From an uncultured Bacilli bacterium (GTDB lineage Bacteria > Bacillota_I > Bacilli_A > RF39 > UBA660), in the NCBI GenBank assembly GCA_944358705.1, contig CALVRR010000004.1, forward strand, positions 1-64,000: 64,000 nucleotides of DNA, given 5' to 3'. Positions 57,784-64,000 of this stretch are shown here, one piece after another. The translations under genes were made by a program, and so were the position numbers. Below the pieces are notes generated by a model that worked only from the letters and a program-made list of their open reading frames with translations, did not search any database and was not told where the DNA came from. How positions within the stretch are numbered: the stretch's first letter is position 1; every line of letters starts with the position of its first letter.

Positions 57784-58971
57784 TTACACCTCATTTAACA
57801 TACGAATCATAGAATACTCTTCAATATCAATATCCGTATCCAAAAATAAATAATAGATATTATCTGGATGTCTAGCAACATCCAAACAATTCATATCTTC
57901 ATCATACAACTTTTCTACCACGAAAGAAATTCTTTCTCCCCTTGGCGTAAATAATTCAACATAATCTCCAACTTTAAAATAATTCCTTTCATAGAACTTT
58001 ACAAGTTTCTGTTTTTTATCAAAAGAAATAACTTGTCCCAAATAATCTTGATTACTAGCTTCATTTCTACCAGTAAAATATTGATCCTTAGCACCAGCTT
58101 CTTTAAGTAAATAATGTGTGGAAACGGCACGATTAGCAACTCTAGCAAGTCTTTTTTCTAAAACTTCCAATTTTTCCTCAGTTAAACTTCCAGCATAATA
58201 ACAATCAATAATCTCACGATAAGTACCAATAACTGTTGCTAAATAATACAAAGAACGCATTCTTCCTTCTACTTTTAAACTAGTAACACCAATATCAATA
58301 AGATTTCCAATATACCTAGCTAAGTTATTATCTTTTGTTGCAAAAGTAAAATCTTTTTTACCATCCACTGCAAAAGCAAATCTACATACTTGTGCACATC
58401 CTCCACGGTTAGCATCACGATTCGTAACATAATTCGATAAAGCACAACGCCCACTATAACAAGTACACATAGCCCCATGAATAAATACTTCTATATCAAT
58501 TCCTGTTTTATCGATAATCTCTTTCATCTCGTTAAGAGAAACTTCACGAGCAAGAACCACTCGATCAACACCTTGGTTCTGAAAGTATTCTACACTTTTA
58601 TAATTAGTAGTAGAATCCTGTGTAGATAAATGTACTTCTACCTGTGGAAAATTTTTCTTAATGTAAGAAATAATAAATGGGTCACTGACAATAAAAGCAT
58701 CAATTCCCGCATCTACAACTGAAGCAATATACTCTTCTACACCATCCATATCTTCATTATGAAAAACAATATTTAAAGTAAGATAAACTTTTTTACCAAG
58801 TTTATGAGCAAAACTACAACCTTCTCTTATCTGTTCTATCGTAAAATTAGTAGCATTAGCTCGTAACCCATATTTTTCTCCTCCAATATAGACAGCATCC
58901 GCCCCGTACAACAAAGTAACCTTTAAACGCTCCAAATCTCCAGCCGGAGAAAGTAACTCTATTTTCCTCAT
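57784..58971 (-). CDS. trhP2: Peptidase U32 family, TrhP2-type tRNA hydroxylation protein
   Basis: A 395-residue U32 protein. It begins IELLSPAGDLERLKVTLLYG, then AVYIGGEKYGLRANA, VFIHGAMCTCYSGRCALSNY and the cysteine-rich RDANRGGCAQVCRFAF. The C-terminal part (about 320-395) is the beta-barrel-like extension. B. subtilis YrrO (TrhP2) and YrrN (TrhP1), encoded side by side, are needed for 5-hydroxylation of wobble uridine in tRNA. The pair is also adjacent here and overlaps by ATGA. The function follows from family and synteny. Confidence 0.85.
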   Translation of the reverse strand: MRKIELLSPAGDLERLKVTLLYGADAVYIGGEKYGLRANATNFTIEQIREGCSFAHKLGKKVYLTLNIVFHNEDMDGVEEYIASVVDAGIDAFIVSDPFIISYIKKNFPQVEVHLSTQDSTTNYKSVEYFQNQGVDRVVLAREVSLNEMKEIIDKTGIDIEVFIHGAMCTCYSGRCALSNYVTNRDANRGGCAQVCRFAFAVDGKKDFTFATKDNNLARYIGNLIDIGVTSLKVEGRMRSLYYLATVIGTYREIIDCYYAGSLTEEKLEVLEKRLARVANRAVSTHYLLKEAGAKDQYFTGRNEASNQDYLGQVISFDKKQKLVKFYERNYFKVGDYVELFTPRGERISFVVEKLYDEDMNCLDVARHPDNIYYLFLDTDIDIEEYSMIRMLNEV

Positions 58972-59822
58972 TTTTTCACCCTATAGATAGTTTTCTTGAA
59001 AAAGAATCCTGTACTATCCCCTAACTTTTTATATTTTTCTACATAAGAAACATCACTACATCCACCAGCAATATATTTCTTAGTATCACGAATAAGTTCT
59101 AAGAAAGAAGGTATTCCCTCTTCTCTAAATAAAACATAATCCACATTAGCCTGATATAAATCTGAAATAACAGAAGTACCATTTAATACTTCATCTAGTA
59201 AAAATCCAGTTCCACTATTTTCTTCTTTAACTAAGTATTTTTTATTAGTAATTTTTTCCAAAACGGAAAGCGTAGAACTACCAGTATCACCTAAATCTTC
59301 ATAATAATTATGAACTAATTTTCTTCTACTATATCCAACACTTGGTAAACTAACAACCTCCACAATAGTACCAATAGCTGACTCTTTAGCAATAGAAGTA
59401 ATCTCATCTAAAGTAATTTCTTTCGAAAGTAACGCATAACGAACCCCTTGATGATAATAATAATCACAAGTACGAGAATTGGTAACCATATGTGTTTGAC
59501 TCCAAACCAAAGGAATAGATAAATTTAATTCCTGCTTTAACTGTAGCAAAGACAAATCATAGAAAAAAATACCACAAACAGACATCTGCTCTAACTCTAA
59601 AAGCACACGTCTAACTTCCTCTACTTCACTATTAAATATATTTTTATCCATTTTAACAAAGACTTCTATCTTCGGATATTGCTTCACAATTTCTTTTATT
59701 TCATTGAAAGAGAAAGTAACAGAATTTAAAACAGAAAAATTTTCTAATCCTAATAATAAAGCATCACAAGAATCTATATAATTAGAAATTTCTTTGCTCA
59801 TAACTTCTACTAATACCTTCAT
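58968..59822 (-). CDS. trhP1: Peptidase U32-like, TrhP1-type tRNA hydroxylation protein
   Basis: A 284-residue protein of the shorter U32 branch: MKVLVEVMSKEISNYIDSC start, then CGIFFYDLSLLQL, LVWSQTHMVTNSRTCDYYYH and a LSKEITLDEI strand. It lacks the cysteine-rich GGC...C motif of the larger partner, as in YrrN/TrhP1. It works with TrhP2. AGAGGTGG precedes the ATG, and a TATAAT box (59840-59845) lies just after the upstream terminator, with no clear -35. Confidence 0.75.
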   Translation of the reverse strand: MKVLVEVMSKEISNYIDSCDALLLGLENFSVLNSVTFSFNEIKEIVKQYPKIEVFVKMDKNIFNSEVEEVRRVLLELEQMSVCGIFFYDLSLLQLKQELNLSIPLVWSQTHMVTNSRTCDYYYHQGVRYALLSKEITLDEITSIAKESAIGTIVEVVSLPSVGYSRRKLVHNYYEDLGDTGSSTLSVLEKITNKKYLVKEENSGTGFLLDEVLNGTSVISDLYQANVDYVLFREEGIPSFLELIRDTKKYIAGGCSDVSYVEKYKKLGDSTGFFFKKTIYRVKK

Positions 59823-59848
59823 ACGCCACCTCTGCCCTTATTATATAG

Positions 59849-59890
59849 CAAAAAAAAAAAAAAGAAAAGACTACCTGCTCGCAGTCTTTT
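59849..59890 (-). terminator. Terminator of the 293-aa gene
   Basis: Minus strand 8-bp stem AAAAGACT/AGTCTTTT with 10-nt loop (inner GC-rich bases can extend it), followed by a long U-rich tract. Confidence 0.8.
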
Positions 59891-60772
59891 TTACTTTTTT
59901 AATTGTAATGGATTCGTCATATCTAAAGTTTGATTACTAATAGCCGTTTGAATCATTTCTTGAACTCTAGTTGTTCTATTAGAAATCATCGCTTGTTCTT
60001 CCTCTGGAGTTTGAAAAGAAACATTTTGATAGAAACTACCATTCAATTGCATTAATAAGGAAAAATAGTCTTGTAAAATCTTATTATTATCTTTTTTATA
60101 AATTAAATCAAAAGAAACAACTTCATTATTATTTACATAATTATTAATATAATCATTCATAATTTCTAGAGCTTTTACTTTCAACTGATACATCTTGGCT
60201 AATTCTTCCTCTGTTAAATCTCTCACTAACATCTCAGAATAATTAGTAAATACATTAGGCATTAAACGATTCATAATCTCATTTAAATCCCCTAAATATA
60301 GCTGATAGTAATATGTCCTATAACGAAATTCCTGAACAATATCTCCCTCTTCAGAAACAATATATTCACCCAACTGATAATCCAAATTATCTCTCATAAG
60401 TTTTTCAACATTAGAAACATAGATATCTTGTTTTTCCCTATATTCATCTAACTTATAAGTATTCATTATCTTTTTAGAAGGCATTTCTCTTAAATAAGAA
60501 TCTTTTCCTATAAAAAGCATTTCACTACCGACATCAGAACCAGTAAATTTTTCTACTTTTTCTACTGTAACATCATCGCTATATAACAATTCAATATATT
60601 TAGTTATTTCATCTTTAGTTACTTCTTCGGTTTGGATATCCTTTAATTCTCCGGAAGGATTTTTAGGATTCTTTTTCTCAGAAGAAGGAGCAGAAAAAGA
60701 AAGTACCGCTCCACCAATCAATAAACCGATTCCTAACACCGCAATACAAATTAGAATAATTTTCTTCTTCAT
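59891..60772 (-). CDS. Unknown 293-aa anchored or exported protein
   Basis: No family recognised. There is an N-terminal membrane helix/signal segment (about 5-26, IILICIAVLGIGLLIGGAVL) with no lipobox cysteine after it. A mostly helical, Glu/Tyr/Asn-rich outer domain follows (for example VEKLMRDNLDYQLGEY, MNRLMPNVFTNYSEML). It lies 17 nt downstream of the pilin-adhesin gene and may be its partner or chaperone. GGTGAG precedes the ATG, and a terminator closes the unit. Confidence 0.55.
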   Translation of the reverse strand: MKKKIILICIAVLGIGLLIGGAVLSFSAPSSEKKNPKNPSGELKDIQTEEVTKDEITKYIELLYSDDVTVEKVEKFTGSDVGSEMLFIGKDSYLREMPSKKIMNTYKLDEYREKQDIYVSNVEKLMRDNLDYQLGEYIVSEEGDIVQEFRYRTYYYQLYLGDLNEIMNRLMPNVFTNYSEMLVRDLTEEELAKMYQLKVKALEIMNDYINNYVNNNEVVSFDLIYKKDNNKILQDYFSLLMQLNGSFYQNVSFQTPEEEQAMISNRTTRVQEMIQTAISNQTLDMTNPLQLKK

Positions 60773-60788
60773 AACTCACCATTCTTTC

Positions 60789-62966
60789 TTATGCAGATCT
60801 ACTACCACAACGTCCCGCATTATTACATGCAGTAGCAGTGATAGAAGGTTTACTAGAACGTGCAAACCAGTACTGTGAAGTAGACCAAGCCGCACAACCA
60901 AACTCACGACCACTAGAAACACGGGAAGAACCATAATTATAAGTACCCGTACCAACACCACTAATAGTAACTACCATTCTAGAACCACTTGCTCTAAAAC
61001 CAGAGGCAGTATTAGAAATATTAAATATATACCGGTAATCCAACCAATTATAAGCAGAACCACCAGGACATTGGGTAGCTCCTGCAGCCCCTGCATAACT
61101 AACAGAAGGAGTACCAGAATCAATTCGATAAACATAAAAACTACAAGATTTCGTGGCTCCATTCGAACCAGTAATAGTAATAGACTTACTATAAGAACTA
61201 GAAGTAGAAGTCGTATAAGTAGCAGATTTCGAAGGACAGGCTGTACCATCAGGATTTTTACATCCTACCGTAACTGTACGTGACGATGCCCAACCAGAAG
61301 AACTAGAACCATTACCACTGATTGTTCCACACGTTGGAGGAGTAGCAGACCACTTAGCATATAAGTCAATATCTCCTGTTGCTGTAGCAGAAATACTAGT
61401 AACCTTCGTCGTAAATTTACTATCCGTATACCATCCCTCAAAAGTATAATTCTTTTTCGTCGCATCATATAATTTAGTACCAGTTCCTTCAATATAAGTA
61501 GCTGGATTAGAAGAACTATTCGTACCATCATTTAAATGATAAGTAATTTTATATTCCTTTACAAATTCATCAACATCAACACTACAAGTACCAACATTAC
61601 CAGCATTATCCTTAACATAAGCAGTATATTTACCATCTTCAGTAACGGTAGTAATCTTAGAACTAGAATATTTTTTTCCATCAAAAGAATATCCGTTACT
61701 ATCAACACCAGATTGATCTTTACCATCACTAGCTGAAACCACTAACTGTAAAGAAGTTTCTGTAATATTTTGTTTTGATATAGTACAAGTAGGAAGCACT
61801 TGATCAACATAAACATTAACATCGCACTCTTTCGTATTTCCAGCAACATCCTCAATTGTAATTTTATCCTTTTTAATAACCGTACCCTCTTTACCAAATA
61901 AAGTAGAAAATTCATTTTCACTACAACCACTAGTAGCATCTTCACAAACAACAGAAACCTCACGATTTTCACTAGTCCATACTGTACTGTCTTTGGTATC
62001 ACCACAAGATGGTGCTGTCTTATCAATCATAACTGGAACCATACACTCATGCGTTTTTCCATTGGTTCCTTCAATCGTAATATAACCTTCAGCAGTATCT
62101 TCAGTAAAAGTTTTACTAGCTGATTTTTTCTTACATGCAACCGAAGTATTGTTACACTTAACGGTTATTTTTCTACTAGCACTCTTAGAATTTGTCCAAT
62201 CTTTCGCTTTTTCTAAATCATATAGTGGAGATATTTTTCCACAACTTGGAACATCATCATTTTGAATATCAACGAAATTACTTTGTGTTTTCGAATTTCC
62301 ATGAATATCGTACGCAGTAACAACCACTTTAATATTTCCAGGAACATATTTCTTTAATTTTATAGTCTTTTCTAACTCTTCCACATTAGAAGCAGAAACA
62401 CTGGTAGAATTATATACTAATTGCCCATTTTTATAAATAGAATATTGGTAACTAGCAATCTTACTAATAGAACCATTTACAGATATCTTAATATTAGCCT
62501 TCGAAGCTTCTACTTTTGTACTATCCCAGTCAAAAGTGATTTTAATATTTAAACTTTTTGCCGCCGTTTTATCATGATCAATAGTCTTGGCAGGACATAT
62601 CAAATGTAAAGTATAAATATAATCAGACTTAGAAGTTTTTGTAACGGTAACATAACTATTAGCAGTATCACATTCTCCTTTACCATAATCAACAACAGAA
62701 CCTTTTTTTAAATAATTGTTTTTAATTAAAGTCTGTAAGGTAACTCTTCTTTTTTGACCAATAGCCTGAGGTAAAGACCCTCTGTGATCTGCATAATAAC
62801 TTTCCGCAGCCATAATAACTTGCTTTTCTAAACTTTCATAAAAATTCTCTTCAGAAGAATTTAAAACCAAAGACACAGCACCAATAGCAACGGCCATCAA
62901 TAAACCCAAAACCACAATAGTAGCAAGTAGCTCTACCATGGTAAAACCCTTATTATTCACTTTCAA
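60789..62966 (-). CDS. Type IV pilin-like adhesin with Ig-like and InlB repeats
   Basis: A 725-residue protein starting at TTG, supported by AGGGTG 8 nt upstream. The prepilin leader MKVNNKG is cut before FTMVELLATIVVLGLL. A pilin core spans about 30-125 (MAAESYYADHRGSLP), then a beta domain. Four cysteine-bearing Ig-like units start PSCGKISP, PSCGDTKD, PTCTISK and PTCGTISG, with an InlB-type repeat (FEGWYTD, IDLYAKW) between the third and fourth. The end is Gly/Ser-rich. Normal pilins have 120-170 residues, so this is a pilin-anchored adhesin. It needs a prepilin peptidase not seen here. Its promoter overlaps the terminator of the upstream gene. Confidence 0.8.
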   Translation of the reverse strand: MKVNNKGFTMVELLATIVVLGLLMAVAIGAVSLVLNSSEENFYESLEKQVIMAAESYYADHRGSLPQAIGQKRRVTLQTLIKNNYLKKGSVVDYGKGECDTANSYVTVTKTSKSDYIYTLHLICPAKTIDHDKTAAKSLNIKITFDWDSTKVEASKANIKISVNGSISKIASYQYSIYKNGQLVYNSTSVSASNVEELEKTIKLKKYVPGNIKVVVTAYDIHGNSKTQSNFVDIQNDDVPSCGKISPLYDLEKAKDWTNSKSASRKITVKCNNTSVACKKKSASKTFTEDTAEGYITIEGTNGKTHECMVPVMIDKTAPSCGDTKDSTVWTSENREVSVVCEDATSGCSENEFSTLFGKEGTVIKKDKITIEDVAGNTKECDVNVYVDQVLPTCTISKQNITETSLQLVVSASDGKDQSGVDSNGYSFDGKKYSSSKITTVTEDGKYTAYVKDNAGNVGTCSVDVDEFVKEYKITYHLNDGTNSSSNPATYIEGTGTKLYDATKKNYTFEGWYTDSKFTTKVTSISATATGDIDLYAKWSATPPTCGTISGNGSSSSGWASSRTVTVGCKNPDGTACPSKSATYTTSTSSSYSKSITITGSNGATKSCSFYVYRIDSGTPSVSYAGAAGATQCPGGSAYNWLDYRYIFNISNTASGFRASGSRMVVTISGVGTGTYNYGSSRVSSGREFGCAAWSTSQYWFARSSKPSITATACNNAGRCGSRSA

Positions 62967-63000
62967 TAAAATCACACCCTATTTTATTATCTATAATAAT

Positions 63001-63029
63001 ATAATAAAGGAAAATAAAAGAAAAAACAA
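63001..63029 (-). promoter_or_regulatory. Promoter of the pilin-adhesin gene, inside the upstream terminator
   Basis: Minus strand -35 TTGTTT (63024-63029), 17-bp spacer, -10 TATTAT (63001-63006). The -35 is the 3' arm of the terminator stem. Confidence 0.5.
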
Positions 63030-63043
63030 GTGAAAACTTGTTT
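63019..63043 (-). terminator. Terminator of the RsiV-like gene
   Basis: Minus strand perfect 8-bp stem AAACAAGT/ACTTGTTT with 4-nt loop, then a U-rich run. Confidence 0.75.
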
Positions 63044-63818
63044 AACCTACAATATAAAATTCATAACTTTCATCAGTGAAATACTCTTCTTCTCCATAAA
63101 CAGAATAGATAGAAAACGCCCGATAAGCAATCAATTTTCCATGATCAATATAATAATAAACAGAGTCCATATAATCGTCAATACCTCTCCACTTTAGAAA
63201 GCAATCATAATCACATTCTTGACGAATAAGATAGCCCTTGGAAACTTCATCATTATAATATGATTGAAGTTGTCCCTTAATTTTTTTTGAAACATCATCA
63301 TCAGAAACCCCAAATAAATCTAAAACTTCTTCCTCTTCCATCAACGTTTGATTTTTCAAATTAAAATTATACGTATGAAAACTAACCGTCGGAAAAGAAT
63401 AACCATCTTCATAATCCAACATTTTTAATAAAACAGATAAAACTTCCCCATTTACCTGAGAATCATAAACAAATAAATTATTCTTATTCTTTAAAAAGTC
63501 TTCTGCATAGTTTTGAATTGCTTTATTAACTAAATCTGCATCCTTACTATCGATGTTAATCTCTGGTATTTCATTTTTCATATTTTGATTATTAGTAGAA
63601 CTAGACTTCGTATAAACCAGGTATTGAGAAGAATCTTTTTTTATATAATTATAATTACTATAATAATTCTTATATAAATAATAAAAAACTAACAAAATAA
63701 TCAAAAGAAAAACAAAAATCCATGGTAATATTTTCTTCCATCGAAAAGAAAGAAATTGTTTTCTTGGACTTTTTCTTTTCTTTACCGATTTTTTTCTCTC
63801 TTGTACCACACCAAACAT
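63042..63818 (-). CDS. RsiV/DUF3298-like membrane-anchored protein
   Basis: A 258-residue protein with a basic cytoplasmic N-terminus (about 1-28), one membrane helix (32-49) and an outer domain. The segment FNLKNQTLMEEEEVLDLFGV, then IKGQLQSYYNDEV, resembles the DUF3298 domain of RsiV/PdaC-type proteins. These bind lysozyme or peptidoglycan-related ligands in other members. No sigma factor gene adjoins it in the window, so an anti-sigma role is not shown. AGGAGG lies over the stop of the upstream NlpC/P60 gene, so the two are co-transcribed. Confidence 0.6.
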   Translation of the reverse strand: MFGVVQERKKSVKKRKSPRKQFLSFRWKKILPWIFVFLLIILLVFYYLYKNYYSNYNYIKKDSSQYLVYTKSSSTNNQNMKNEIPEINIDSKDADLVNKAIQNYAEDFLKNKNNLFVYDSQVNGEVLSVLLKMLDYEDGYSFPTVSFHTYNFNLKNQTLMEEEEVLDLFGVSDDDVSKKIKGQLQSYYNDEVSKGYLIRQECDYDCFLKWRGIDDYMDSVYYYIDHGKLIAYRAFSIYSVYGEEEYFTDESYEFYIVG

Positions 63819-63826
63819 AAATCCTC

Positions 63827-64000
63827 CTAATTTACACCATTAATACGCATAATCCCCCAGACATTACGATATTTATAAGACTCCGTTATTTTTACTCCAC
63901 CGGCAGGATAAGGTCTTGAGTTACTAGCATGAACCATCTCTTCCCCATTACCAGTTAAAATACCAACATGACTACCGTACATAACAACATCCCCAGCCTT
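63827..64000 (-). CDS. NlpC/P60 cysteine peptidase, C-terminal part (runs off window)
   Basis: The last 57 codons plus TAG of a gene that begins beyond position 64000. The translation runs AGDVVMYGSHVGILTGNG, then EMVHASNSRP and VWGIMRING. This is the end of an NlpC/P60 domain, with the catalytic histidine in SHVGIL; the catalytic cysteine lies outside the window. Such enzymes cut peptidoglycan stem peptides in the wall. It is in the same unit as the RsiV-like gene. Confidence 0.8.
   Translation of the reverse strand, partial: KAGDVVMYGSHVGILTGNGEEMVHASNSRPYPAGGVKITESYKYRNVWGIMRINGVN

Overview
The window is a stretch of low-GC (AT-rich) Bacillota chromosome, probably from an uncultured, gut-type Bacilli/Erysipelotrichia-like lineage such as RF39. 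That lineage is an inference from gene content, not from a marker phylogeny. TGA is used as a stop (for example the ATGA overlap between ymxH and yunB), so this is code 11 and not the mycoplasma code. The presence of sigG, spoVID, yunB, ymxH, yutH and ysxE relatives says the organism is, or recently was, an endospore former. Nearly all genes lie on the minus strand. Starts were moved inward from the longest reading frame wherever a Shine-Dalgarno site pointed to a different codon.

Layout by region. 1-6.5 kb: a tRNA-Thr/tRNA-Val pair, a YugI-type S1 protein, a NifU/YutI protein, and a sporulation block (yutH-like, DUF1292, yutD, yunB, ymxH, sigG). 5.7-12.5 kb: RNA-modification genes (TtcA, TrmL and RlhA families), a rubrerythrin with a PerR-like regulator, and small membrane proteins. 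12.5-17.2 kb: ysxE-like, spoVID-like, an unknown gene and lon. 17.4-27.3 kb: a secreted von Willebrand A protein, trigger factor, a metallophosphoesterase, trpS, three unknowns, rmuC, a DedA/TVP38 protein and a one-domain rhodanese.

27.4-54.2 kb is the most unusual part. A Gram-positive type IV secretion system (coupling ATPase, VirB4, split VirB4 N-domain, PrgI/VirB3, VirB6, two VirB2-like proteins, and a SpoIID-C39 wall hydrolase) sits directly next to a Tad/Flp pilus set (TadZ-like, TadE/F-like, Flp-like pilin, TadC, TadB, TadA, CpaB). With them are a class B sortase, a 966-aa cysteine-rich surface protein and two modular surface proteins. No relaxase, integrase, replication gene or oriT-like site was recognised, and housekeeping genes lie on both sides. 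It therefore reads as a resident envelope machine rather than a mobile element. At least two transcription units are inferred: 54.2 to 40.3 kb and 40.2 to 27.4 kb. The VirB2-like and Flp-like pilins have their own promoters.

54.3-64 kb: greA, an HD-type dGTPase-like protein fused to a degenerate P-loop domain, a TrhP1/TrhP2-type U32 pair, a large type-IV-pilin-like adhesin, an RsiV-like membrane protein and the 3' end of an NlpC/P60 hydrolase. Two sequence modules recur in otherwise different surface proteins: a pilin-like core (three proteins) and a C-terminal module ending in GxGTxxNPY (three proteins, four copies). They tie the vWA protein, the T4SS/Tad locus and the pilin-adhesin together. 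No gap longer than about 300 bases lacks a gene. The longest (19974-20244) holds a terminator, a promoter, an inverted repeat and a leader hairpin.
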